Source: Pseudodesulfovibrio portus (GTDB taxonomy: Bacteria; Desulfobacterota; Desulfovibrionia; Desulfovibrionales; Desulfovibrionaceae). Taken from it: a stretch of DNA of 64,000 nucleotides. The translations under genes were made by a program, and so were the position numbers. The notes below the pieces were generated by a model that had not been told where the DNA came from, searched no databases, and saw nothing but the letters and a program-made list of their open reading frames with translations. How positions within the stretch are numbered: the first letter of the stretch is position 1; the number at the start of each line of letters is the position of its first letter. Shown here one piece after another: positions 33,153-41,367 of this stretch. The stretch is from NCBI RefSeq assembly GCF_026000375.1, contig NZ_AP026708.1:3339864-3403863 (forward strand), given 5' to 3'.

Positions 33153-36074
33153 ATGAGCCAGGACTTTCTCGATCCGGAAATCTTGTCAGATTTTTTCATC
33201 GAAGCGAAAGAGCATTTGGAGACCATTGAGCCGAATCTTCTCGAGCTGGAAAAGAGCCCCGAGAACCTCGGCATTCTGAATGAGATTTTCCGGCCCATGC
33301 ACTCCCTCAAGGGCGCATCGGGCTTTTTGGGGTTGAACAAGATCAACGGGCTGGCCCACAAGGCGGAAAACATCCTGGATGAACTGCGCCAGGGGTCCAT
33401 GCAGGTTACGGAAGGGATCATGGACCTGATCCTGTCCGCCACCGACGCCCTGCGCACCATGGTCGACAATCTGGAGACCAGCGGCGTGGAAGGTGACGTG
33501 GACACCGGACCCGTCATCGCACAAATCGAGGCGGCTCTGAAGGGTGAACTCGGGGATGTCACGGGGGGCCCCGGGGCGGAGGGCGAGGTTGTCCTGGAGC
33601 CTGAGCCTGTTTCCGAGCCCCAGTCCGTTGTCGAGCCTGCGCCTGCGCCTGCGCCGGAACCTGTCGCCACGGTCGAGGAAGAGGTGACTGCTTCCGTGCC
33701 CGCCTTCGTCCCGGAGCCCGATCCCGATTTCGACGATACCCCGTATGCCCTGACCACGGTGGGCGAAGGCCATCTGGCCGATTTTCTTGAAGAGGCCCAG
33801 GAGATCGTGGAAAACCTCAACCGTTGTCTGCTGACCCTGGAAGGGGAGCCCGAAGGGGCCGAGGAACTGATCAACGATACGTTCCGGTATTTTCACAACC
33901 TCAAGGGCAACAGCGGCATTATCGGCTTCAAGGAACTCAATTCCCTGACCCACGAGGCCGAGACCCTGCTCAACAAGGTCCGCAAGGGCGAGATCGCTTC
34001 CAGCCAGTCCATGATCGACCTGCTGCTGGCCGCCGTGGACCTCATCGAGACCCTGGTGTCCAAGGTCGATATAGAGACCAGCAGGGTCGACCCCGTGGAT
34101 ACCAGCGCCATGGCGCAGATTCTCCAGAAGGTCACCAACGACGGCGATACGGCTGCGGTTCAGGGGTTGGTCTCCGGTAAATCCGAGGATCACCCCAAGG
34201 AAGCGGAAGCCGCGCCGACTCCTGCCGAGGCGGCAGCGGTCGAATCCGTCGCAGACGAATACGATCCGGAGGACGTGGCCCTGTTCATTTCCACCATCGA
34301 CCAGCAGCTCAAGGCTGTTGACGTCGCTTTCGACCTGCTCCGGAAGGATTCCGGGCAGAAGGACATCATCGACGGTCTGTTCCGTACTTTCCAGACCATT
34401 CAGAACTCCACGGGATACATGGGGTTCGACGAAATCAGGGAGTACGCGTCCAGAACCGCCGGTCTGGTTGATCAGGCCCGCAAGTCGGACATGGATTTTT
34501 CTCTGATGTTGGACATCCTGGAACAGGAACATGCCATCCTGCGGGAGATGATCGTCAAGGCCGTGAAGTCCGTCGGCGGTTCCATCGAAGAGGAGGGGGC
34601 CGAGGTCGCCTCCGCTCCCGAACCCGAGCCCATCTCCGAACCGGCGGCAGCTCCCGTCCCTGAACCGGCCCCCGCGCCCGAACCGGTGGCGGAAGCCCCC
34701 AAGCCGGCTCCCGCGCCCGATCCCGTCAAGCAACCCGTATCCAAGCCCGCTTCGGCGGCCAGGAAGCCTATGAGTAACGCCAGCAAGTCCAGTGGCGCAC
34801 AGCAGCCCCCTGCGAAGCCCAAGGTGTCGAGCACCATCCGGGTGGATCATCACAAGTTGGACCATCTGATGAACGTCATCGGAGAGCTGATCATCAACCG
34901 GAACCGGTACGCCATGCTCGCCCGCGCCCTCGAGGACGGGCAGGAAGAGGTTCATGTGGTGGCCCAGCAGCTCACGGAAACCACCTACGCCATGGCGCGT
35001 ATATCGGACGATCTTCAGGACACCATCATGAAGGTCCGCATGGTTCCGGTCCAGACCGTGTTTTCCCGGTTCCCGCGCTTGGTGCGCGACCTGTCCCGAA
35101 AGTCGGGCAAGCAGGTGGAACTGATCATGGAAGGCGAAGAGACCGAATTCGACAAGTCCGTTGTCGAGGAGATCGGTGATCCGCTGGTCCATCTCGTCCG
35201 CAACGCGGTTGACCACGGCCTGGAACCCGAGGACGAGCGTATCGCTGCCGGAAAGAAGCCCAAGGGCCACGTCTGGCTGCGCGCCTATCACAAGGGCAAT
35301 TCAGTGGCCATCGAGGTGGAAGACGACGGTCGCGGCATGGACCCGGAAAAGCTCAAGATGGTGGCCATGCGAAAGGGCGTCATCACCCCGGAAGAGGCCA
35401 ACGCCATGGACGACCGCGAGGCGCTGGACCTTATCTTCGCGCCCGGCTTCTCGTCCGCTGAAAAGGTCACGGACATCTCCGGTCGCGGCGTGGGCATGGA
35501 CGTGGTCAAGACGAACATCAAGAATCTCAAGGGCAGCGTGCACACCCAGTCCGAGGTGGGCAAGGGCTCAAAGCTCACCCTGACCCTGCCGCTGACCCTG
35601 GCCATCATCGACGCCCTCATGGTCCAGGTTGGCGGCGACACGTTCGCCATCCCGCTGGACGCGGTGTCCGAGACCACCAAGATCGAGGTGGAAAAGCTCT
35701 CCGAGGTCAACAACCGCAAGGCCGTCGAGCTGCGCGGCGAGGTCCTGGGCATAGTGGAACTGGCCGAACTGCTCGATCTCCCTCAGTCCATGGACGACCG
35801 CGACGTCCTGCCCATGGTCATCATCCAGGACAACGACCGCCGTCTCGGCCTTGTTGTGGACCGGCTTCTGGAACGCCAGGAGATCGTCATCAAGCCCCTC
35901 GGGCAGTATCTCAACAACTTCAACCTCAAGGGGTTGTCGGGCGCCACCATCATGGGCGACGGCTCGGTGGTGCTGATCCTCGACCCGCACGAAATCTACT
36001 CCCTGTCCACCCAGCTCGGGAGGAAACAGGAACCCCTGACCGTGGGCGGCGCGGCTCTGCCTGCCGGGAAGTAA
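33153..36074 (+). CDS. cheA: Chemotaxis histidine kinase CheA with three Hpt domains
   Basis: 973 residues, longer than the usual 650-700. Hpt1 has His50 (MHSLKGASG), Hpt2 has His248 (FHNLKGNSG), and a third Hpt-like domain (about 372-475) has Gln414 where His should be (FQTIQNSTG). Proline/glutamate-rich linkers (145-195, 485-555) join them. Then come the dimerisation domain (about 560-625), the ATPase with N box LVRNAVDHGL (681-690) and G box DDGRGMD, GRGVGMD, and a CheW-like regulatory domain to the end. It phosphorylates CheY and CheB. The operon has no separate cheW. Ends in a strong terminator. Confidence 0.96.
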   Translation: MSQDFLDPEILSDFFIEAKEHLETIEPNLLELEKSPENLGILNEIFRPMHSLKGASGFLGLNKINGLAHKAENILDELRQGSMQVTEGIMDLILSATDALRTMVDNLETSGVEGDVDTGPVIAQIEAALKGELGDVTGGPGAEGEVVLEPEPVSEPQSVVEPAPAPAPEPVATVEEEVTASVPAFVPEPDPDFDDTPYALTTVGEGHLADFLEEAQEIVENLNRCLLTLEGEPEGAEELINDTFRYFHNLKGNSGIIGFKELNSLTHEAETLLNKVRKGEIASSQSMIDLLLAAVDLIETLVSKVDIETSRVDPVDTSAMAQILQKVTNDGDTAAVQGLVSGKSEDHPKEAEAAPTPAEAAAVESVADEYDPEDVALFISTIDQQLKAVDVAFDLLRKDSGQKDIIDGLFRTFQTIQNSTGYMGFDEIREYASRTAGLVDQARKSDMDFSLMLDILEQEHAILREMIVKAVKSVGGSIEEEGAEVASAPEPEPISEPAAAPVPEPAPAPEPVAEAPKPAPAPDPVKQPVSKPASAARKPMSNASKSSGAQQPPAKPKVSSTIRVDHHKLDHLMNVIGELIINRNRYAMLARALEDGQEEVHVVAQQLTETTYAMARISDDLQDTIMKVRMVPVQTVFSRFPRLVRDLSRKSGKQVELIMEGEETEFDKSVVEEIGDPLVHLVRNAVDHGLEPEDERIAAGKKPKGHVWLRAYHKGNSVAIEVEDDGRGMDPEKLKMVAMRKGVITPEEANAMDDREALDLIFAPGFSSAEKVTDISGRGVGMDVVKTNIKNLKGSVHTQSEVGKGSKLTLTLPLTLAIIDALMVQVGGDTFAIPLDAVSETTKIEVEKLSEVNNRKAVELRGEVLGIVELAELLDLPQSMDDRDVLPMVIIQDNDRRLGLVVDRLLERQEIVIKPLGQYLNNFNLKGLSGATIMGDGSVVLILDPHEIYSLSTQLGRKQEPLTVGGAALPAGK

Positions 36075-36094
36075 GATACCTCGAACCGAAAAGG

Positions 36095-36129
36095 AAAAGG
36101 CCGGGAAGGTGAACTTCCCGGCCTTTTTT
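36095..36129. terminator. Rho-independent terminator after cheA
   Basis: Stem of about 14 bp (aaaaggccgggaag/cttcccggcctttt) with a five-base loop and six T. The A-run on its left lets it serve the minus-strand gene that ends at 36148. Confidence 0.93.
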
Positions 36130-36147
36130 CGTGCGGAGGGCGGTGTC

Positions 36148-37074
36148 TTACAGCATGGTCATGAAGTTGACGAACAGGGTGGCGTTCAGGGCGTGCATGG
36201 CCCAGAAAATGAAGACGGACAGGAAGGCCGGCCCCTTCATGCGCAACGGGGATTCGTTGCGGGCAATGAGTATCCACAGCCCGACGTTGACGGCGCCGAG
36301 GATGACCACTCCGGCCCAGACATAGGCCAGAGGGGTGCCGAGAATAATGAGTTGGATATTCTCCGGCAGCCGGGCGTAGAGCCAGCCCTGGCAGGCCATG
36401 AAGCCGATCATGGGCAGCATGGACCAGCGCGCGGCCAGCTTCATGGCAAAGGAGTAGTAGTCGCGGCCAAAGTCGTCCTTGTTGCGGCGGATGACGAGGT
36501 AGGCCAGGCTCAGGGAGGCTGCGGCGGCAAGGACCAGAACGCCGTACATGGCGGACAGCGGCAGGGCCATGGCCGAAGCCGTTGCCAGGGCCTCCTGCGA
36601 GGGGCTTCCCTGGGACAGGTTGAAGAAGAGTTTGGCCGGGGTGACCACGGCCACCGCGCCGATGGCGGACAGGGCGGCGATGAGCCCCAGTATGATGTGG
36701 GGGGCCTTGGCCTGCCGCATGGACTTCCAGGTCAGGAAATAGATGAGCGCGGCCACGGCGAACACGGCGAGAAGCACGGCTCCGGTAAAAAACGGGGAGG
36801 CGGGGTTGAGGGATTGCTCAATGAGTCGGGGGTAGCGGTAGAGGCTGATGCCGATGCCGACTCCATAGATGACGACCAGGAACGCGAGCAGTATCAATCC
36901 CAAGGAGCCTGTCTGCTGGCCATACTTGTCGAAAAAGACCTTTTTGTTCGTCTTGGCGCTGAGTTCGCCGAGAACGGCCACGGCCGGGCTGCCGAGTGCG
37001 CCCATGCCGAGCAGGCTGAAAAAGGCCGGGGCCAACATCAGGCCAATCATCTTGAGGGTTTCTTGTAAATCCAT
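36148..37074 (-). CDS. Uncharacterised multi-pass membrane protein
   Basis: 308 residues from the ATG at 37074; an upstream ATG at 37152 would add a charged extension unlike a membrane N-terminus, although gaggga precedes it. Eight or so hydrophobic segments are seen (around 8-30, 52-75, 90-112, 124-146, 165-190, 222-240, 248-275, 282-305). Short polar loops, including KTNKKVFFDKYGQQ and RRNKDDFGRDYY, separate them. I do not recognise a family; no transport, haem or enzyme motif stands out. It is monocistronic, between the che terminator and the divergent cpoB. Confidence 0.75.
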   Translation of the reverse strand: MDLQETLKMIGLMLAPAFFSLLGMGALGSPAVAVLGELSAKTNKKVFFDKYGQQTGSLGLILLAFLVVIYGVGIGISLYRYPRLIEQSLNPASPFFTGAVLLAVFAVAALIYFLTWKSMRQAKAPHIILGLIAALSAIGAVAVVTPAKLFFNLSQGSPSQEALATASAMALPLSAMYGVLVLAAAASLSLAYLVIRRNKDDFGRDYYSFAMKLAARWSMLPMIGFMACQGWLYARLPENIQLIILGTPLAYVWAGVVILGAVNVGLWILIARNESPLRMKGPAFLSVFIFWAMHALNATLFVNFMTML

Positions 37075-37199
37075 GGTGGAAGAAGGCTCCGTTTTTGTGC
37101 GTAAGAATCGCGTTGAATAGCGCGTTTTTTCTGCCTGAAAATCGTCCGGCATGCAAGGCTTCCCTCAAAGAGGGGTGTTGCGGAATTGTCAACGATTCC

Positions 37200-37228
37200 T
37201 TGCAAAAAATCGTGGTATCGCCTATTTC
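37200..37228 (+). promoter_or_regulatory. Possible cpoB promoter
   Basis: ttgcaa and tatttc with a 17-base spacer, about 40 bases before the cpoB start. Moderate match only. Confidence 0.35.
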
Positions 37229-37267
37229 CAATGAAACAATCAACCGTGATAAAGCGAGAGCCGCTCG

Positions 37268-38149
37268 ATGAAATGCCTGAAGTTCCTGTTGTTTGCCGTC
37301 CTCGGTCTGTTTCTCTTCGGCTGCACTGCCGCCGGGAAGAGCGCGACCACGGATACGGCGAGCATGGAGTGGCGCGTCAAGTCCCTTGAGGAGAGCTTCC
37401 TCAATTTCCGTGAAAAGCAGCGTCAGATGGCGGACGAGGTGGTCGAGGACAGGGACCGGCTCGACCAGCGGGTGACCGACCTTGAGGAGAAGGTCGCCGG
37501 GTTGCGCAACGGCACGTCCGTGGCCGTTCCCACCGAAGAGACGCCTGAGCCCCCGGCGGGCGAGGGGTGGGTGACCGATCTGAAGCCCGAGGACGATGGC
37601 TGGGTGAAGCCGGAAGGGGCCACCGAGCCGCCCGTCGCCCAGAGCGGCGAGGACAAACCGTGGGCCGACGTGCCCAAGCCGCCCGCGACCATTCCGGAGC
37701 CGGAGGTCGTCAAGCGAAAAACCGCGCCCAAGCCCGCGCCCATGACTGCTTCCAGGCCCAAGGCGAAGATTTCCGGTGCACAGGCGCTGTACGCAAAGGG
37801 GTACAAGCAGTATTCCATGGACAATATGGAAGGGGCCCGCGCCACCTTCGACCAGTTCCTGGCCAAGTATCCCTCGGATGCACTGGCGGCCAACGCCCTG
37901 TACTGGAAAGGCGAGACGTATTACTCCGAGAAGGATTTTGCCCAGGCCATCCTGACATTCAAGGAGGTCACCGGGCGGTTCCCGAAGCATCACAAGAGCG
38001 CTGCGGCCCTGCTCAAGATCGGCATGGCCTACGACAGGGTGGGCGACCGCGACAACGCGATCTTCTACCTGCGCGCCCTGATCGAGGATTTCCCGAACTC
38101 CGACGAGGCCGGGTTGGGCCGCAAGGAGCTGACGAGGTTGGGCGGCTAG
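37268..38149 (+). CDS. cpoB: CpoB/YbgF-like TPR lipoprotein of the Tol-Pal type
   Basis: 293 residues. A lipoprotein signal ends in LFLFGC (Cys19). Residues about 32-80 are a predicted coiled coil (SLEESFLNFREKQRQM), then a proline-rich linker (90-170), and a TPR domain (about 175-290) with YAKGYKQYSMDNMEGA, ALYWKGETYYSEKDFAQAI and IGMAYDRVGDRDNAIFYL. This is the CpoB (YbgF) plan, where the trimeric coiled coil and TPRs coordinate outer membrane constriction with peptidoglycan synthesis. tol-pal genes are not next to it here. It is followed by dprA. Confidence 0.85.
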   Translation: MKCLKFLLFAVLGLFLFGCTAAGKSATTDTASMEWRVKSLEESFLNFREKQRQMADEVVEDRDRLDQRVTDLEEKVAGLRNGTSVAVPTEETPEPPAGEGWVTDLKPEDDGWVKPEGATEPPVAQSGEDKPWADVPKPPATIPEPEVVKRKTAPKPAPMTASRPKAKISGAQALYAKGYKQYSMDNMEGARATFDQFLAKYPSDALAANALYWKGETYYSEKDFAQAILTFKEVTGRFPKHHKSAAALLKIGMAYDRVGDRDNAIFYLRALIEDFPNSDEAGLGRKELTRLGG

Positions 38150-38175
38150 GATTTTTTCATACACAAGAGGCATGA

Positions 38176-39465
38176 ATGGCCGGATTTTCGCCGTTTGCGG
38201 GGTCCGGCCTTTCCTTTGGACACCTGATGGACCAACATAAAGAGTTTTTTGCCTGTCTCGCCCTGAAACACACCCCCCGACTTGGGCCAAAGGTGTGGCG
38301 GGAGTTGTTCGGTCATTATTCGAGCGCGTTCGATGCCGTGCAGGATGCGAAATCCTGGCACGGACTCGGTCTGTCCGGTCAGAAGGTGGCCCGGGCCTGT
38401 GCGGCCGAGGTCTGGCGGACCGACGCTGAAGAGGAGTTCCGGGCGGCCCGGCAGGCGTCCATGGACGTGGTCACCTGGTTCGATCCCCGTTTCCCCGATA
38501 AGCTCAAGGAAATCCCCGATCCTCCGGCCATGCTCTATGTGCAGGGCGACGTGACGCTGTTCAAGAATCCCGGTGTGGCCGTGGTCGGCGCACGGGAGTG
38601 CACACGGCTTGGACTGGAAACAGCCGGGAGAGTCAGCGCGCAACTGTCCAAGATCGGCATCACCGTGGTTTCCGGGCTGGCGCTCGGCATTGACCGGCAG
38701 GCGCACCTGGGCGGCCTTGCTGGTCTCGGCAGCTCCATTGCCGTGCTCGGCTGCGGCCTGGACATCGATTATCCCACGGGCAATATCGACGTGCGCGAGG
38801 AATTGAACCAGAACGGTCTGGTGGTCACCGAGTACGGCCCGGGCGTGCGGCCGCGCGGCGGGCATTTCCCGGTCAGGAACCGGATCATCAGCGGGTTGTC
38901 GCTGGGCGTGCTGGTGGCCGAGGCGGCCCACAAGTCCGGCAGCCTGATCACGGCGCGCCTGGCAGGGGAGCAGGGCCGGGACGTGTTCGCCGTGCCGGGC
39001 CCGATCGGCCAGCCCTCCTTTACCGGGTGTCACCGCCTCATCAAGCAGGGCGCTGCCCTGGTCGAATCCGCATCGGACATCGTTGAAATCCTGCGCTATG
39101 ATTTTGCCCGTGAACTGGAGGACGTGCCCGATCCGTCCCCGGCACGGGACGAGGAGGGGATCGACCAGGGACGGGCCAGGGTCAAGGCAGGCAGGAAGCC
39201 GACGGCCGGTCAGGAGGACGGAGGCGACAAGCCGGTCATCAAGCGACCGTCGCTGACCGACCGGGAGAGCCTGTCGCTGACCGGGGACGAATTGAAGGTC
39301 TTGGCTGTTCTCGATTCTGCCGATAAGGTGCATATCGACGCTCTGGGCCGGGAACTCGGCTGGAATCCGGCTATCATCAGTCGGGTCCTGCTGATGCTCG
39401 AGATGCGAGGGGCCGTGAAACAGCTGCCGGGCATGTGGTATCTGGCCCGGGAATCACAAATATAA
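38176..39465 (+). CDS. dprA: DNA-processing protein DprA
   Basis: 429 residues. A helix-hairpin-like start (HTPRLGPKVWRELF) leads to the DprA Rossmann domain: VAVVGARECTRLG, VSGLALGIDRQAHLG, PRGGHFPVRNRIISGLS and SGSLITARLAGEQGRDVFAVPG. A winged helix closes the protein (about 370-425). DprA loads RecA on incoming single-stranded DNA during transformation; it is also widespread in species not known to take up DNA. The ATG at 38176 is used; an ATG at 38227 would remove a nonconserved N-terminus. Downstream gene after 12 bases. Confidence 0.93.
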   Translation: MAGFSPFAGSGLSFGHLMDQHKEFFACLALKHTPRLGPKVWRELFGHYSSAFDAVQDAKSWHGLGLSGQKVARACAAEVWRTDAEEEFRAARQASMDVVTWFDPRFPDKLKEIPDPPAMLYVQGDVTLFKNPGVAVVGARECTRLGLETAGRVSAQLSKIGITVVSGLALGIDRQAHLGGLAGLGSSIAVLGCGLDIDYPTGNIDVREELNQNGLVVTEYGPGVRPRGGHFPVRNRIISGLSLGVLVAEAAHKSGSLITARLAGEQGRDVFAVPGPIGQPSFTGCHRLIKQGAALVESASDIVEILRYDFARELEDVPDPSPARDEEGIDQGRARVKAGRKPTAGQEDGGDKPVIKRPSLTDRESLSLTGDELKVLAVLDSADKVHIDALGRELGWNPAIISRVLLMLEMRGAVKQLPGMWYLARESQI

Positions 39466-39477
39466 AAGGAAACACCC

Positions 39478-39750
39478 ATGGATTGGAAATTGCTTGCCAC
39501 TACATTTGGTACGCTGTTCGTGGCCGAACTGGGAGACAAGACGCAGCTCGCCTGCATGCTCATGACCGCAAAGACCCAGAAACCGTGGACAGTCTTCCTC
39601 GGTTCCTCCCTGGCTCTGGTGCTGGTCAGCTTTCTGGGCGTGATGTTCGCCCAGTTCATCTGCCAGTATATCCCCACCGACGTCATCAAGAAGATCGCGG
39701 CCGTGGCCTTTGTGGTTATGGGTGTTTTGATTTTCTTTGATAAAGTTTGA
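39478..39750 (+). CDS. UPF0016/GDT1 family half-size membrane protein
   Basis: 90 residues with three hydrophobic segments. The family motif ExGDKT appears as ELGDKTQLAC near 17-26. Full-size members carry two such repeats and export Mn2+ or Ca2+; this gene has one, so it should act as a dimer, or with a second half-size gene not in the window. It starts 12 bases after dprA. Manganese homeostasis is likely but not shown. Confidence 0.82.
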   Translation: MDWKLLATTFGTLFVAELGDKTQLACMLMTAKTQKPWTVFLGSSLALVLVSFLGVMFAQFICQYIPTDVIKKIAAVAFVVMGVLIFFDKV

Positions 39751-39820
39751 TTAATCGGGGTTGAATGCGCGCCCGACGCCGTGTATCCAAGGTGTAAGGG
39801 ATAATAAACCCGGTTGTACT

Positions 39821-40213
39821 ATGCAGAAAATACCCATCGATCTCGCCAAGCCCGGCATGAAGCTGGCCAAACCCGTCACCAAGGAGGGGGGGATGACCAT
39901 CATGGCCGAGGGCATGGAGCTCAGCGACAGCCATATCAAGCGGTTGCAGGCCATGAGCATTGACCGCATCACGGTTCAGGGACACCCCGTGGACATGGGC
40001 GGAGCCGGTTCGGGCACCAAGTGGGCCGAGCGCCAGGAGCGGCTGGACCATCTTTTCAGAAGGCATGCCGAGGACAAGTGGATGATGCGGGTCAAGAATC
40101 GCATGGATCAGTATTTCCAGCTCAAGGCCGCAGCCCAGGAGGCCAGGATGAAGGCTCTTGAGGCGGTGGACGAGACCGGGGACGAGGCCGGTGACAACGG
40201 TGGTGAGGAATAG
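39821..40213 (+). CDS. HD-GYP-associated N-terminal domain protein
   Basis: 130 residues from the ATG at 39821. The first 60 residues (IDLAKPGMKLAKPVTKEGG, then LSDSHIKRLQAMSIDRITVQG) match the domain that often stands before HD-GYP phosphodiesterases. The rest is a charged helical tail (ERLDHLFRRHAEDKW). No catalytic HD motif is present here; an HDOD gene follows after three bases, so the two proteins probably act as a pair. A TTG at 39761 would extend the protein, with no ribosome-binding site. Confidence 0.7.
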   Translation: MQKIPIDLAKPGMKLAKPVTKEGGMTIMAEGMELSDSHIKRLQAMSIDRITVQGHPVDMGGAGSGTKWAERQERLDHLFRRHAEDKWMMRVKNRMDQYFQLKAAAQEARMKALEAVDETGDEAGDNGGEE

Positions 40214-40216
40214 GCC

Positions 40217-41050
40217 ATGGAAGATCTGAAAACCAGCGTTCGCGGGGAAATCCTCCAGGTCAAGGACCTGCCGACCCTGCCGCAGGTCCTGGAAAAGGTC
40301 ACGGCCATGGTGCAGGACCCCGAGGCGTCGACCGAGGGGATCGCCAAGGTCATATCCACGGACCAGGTGCTTTCGGCCAAGGTGCTCAAGATGGTCAATT
40401 CGCCCATCTACGGGTTCCCCGGCCGCATCAGTTCCATCCAGCACGCCCTGGTGCTGCTTGGCTTCAACGTGGTGCGCGGCATCATCATCTCCACTTCGGT
40501 CTTCGACATGATGGTTCAGGCCATGAAGGGGCTGTGGGAACACAGCCTGGGCTGCGCCACCGCCTGCAACATCATCGCCCGCCGGGCCGGGTTCGAGGAC
40601 CCGGAGGAATACGCCGTGGCCGGATTGTTGCACGATCTCGGCAAGGTGGTCACCGCCGTGCAGTTGCCCGATCTGCACCAGACAATCCTCGACACGGTCA
40701 AGGCCAAGGACATGACGTATTTCCAGGCCGAAAAGGATGTCATGGGATTTGGCCACGACCGCATCAACGCCTGGCTTGCCCGGCATTGGGGGCTGCCCCC
40801 GAATATCCGGGAGTCCATGGCCCGCCACCATGCCCCGCAACTGGCAGAATTCTACAAGCCCATGTCCTGCGTGGTGCATATCGCAGATTATCTGGCCCGG
40901 CTCTTCGAGTTCGGCAATTCAGGCGACGATCAGACCTCCTATCTGCGCCCGGAAGCGCTCATCGAACTCAAGTTCAAGATGACCGATCTGGACAAGGTCA
41001 TGGATGAGATGGCTGACCAGTTGATTGAAGTATCCGACCTGACATTCTGA
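40217..41050 (+). CDS. HDOD-domain signalling protein
   Basis: 277 residues. The HDOD core starts near residue 10: LPTLPQVLEKV, then KMVNSPIYGFPGRISSIQHALVLLGFNVVRGI and GLLHDLGKVV. The HD pair (HDLGK) is kept but the rest of the HD site is not convincing, as in most HDOD proteins, which are non-catalytic. In delta-proteobacteria HDOD proteins often work with chemotaxis and c-di-GMP networks. Just upstream is the HD-GYP-associated gene; downstream a terminator and a chemoreceptor. Target unknown. Confidence 0.85.
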   Translation: MEDLKTSVRGEILQVKDLPTLPQVLEKVTAMVQDPEASTEGIAKVISTDQVLSAKVLKMVNSPIYGFPGRISSIQHALVLLGFNVVRGIIISTSVFDMMVQAMKGLWEHSLGCATACNIIARRAGFEDPEEYAVAGLLHDLGKVVTAVQLPDLHQTILDTVKAKDMTYFQAEKDVMGFGHDRINAWLARHWGLPPNIRESMARHHAPQLAEFYKPMSCVVHIADYLARLFEFGNSGDDQTSYLRPEALIELKFKMTDLDKVMDEMADQLIEVSDLTF

Positions 41051-41093
41051 TATTTTTGGCATTTTTTTGCTCTGAAAAGGCGAGCGGCATGGG

Positions 41094-41130
41094 ATGGATT
41101 ATGCGGAAAACAGCATGATCCATTTTTTTT
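41094..41130 (+). terminator. Rho-independent terminator after the HDOD gene
   Basis: An 11-bp stem (atggattatgc/gcatgatccat, one G-T pair), eight-base loop and eight T at 41123-41130. Confidence 0.9.
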
Positions 41131-41367
41131 CGACTTTTATTCATGCCACTTTGTGTAGGTGTTTGAGCTTCCTGATAGTCATTCCCACCTGATTGATTGA
41201 CCAACAAGTGTAAATGAACTATAAAATCAAGAACATAAGAAGCAATGACATATCGGTGATGACATGATGTTTACGGCATCGGGAGCGGCGGGCTCCCATT
41301 GTCCGGCTCCGACCATTCATGCTCTGATTACCACGATGTCATCCTCAAGTTCAAAGCGAGGCGGTGT
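41131..41367. other. Upstream region of the chemoreceptor gene
   Basis: About 240 bases, A/T-rich in its middle (41210-41245), with no gene. A second, GC-rich part (41281-41310) contains gggagc/gctccc (41281-41286, 41292-41297), a small hairpin. No confident promoter or operator. Confidence 0.5.

Noticed and set aside
39761..39820. A TTG start extending the HD-GYP-associated protein
   Set aside because: No ribosome-binding site and no conserved residues in the extension.
41057..41071. A sigma-54-like tggca...ttgc pair
   Set aside because: The GG and GC are 11 bases apart rather than 12, and it lies before the HDOD terminator.
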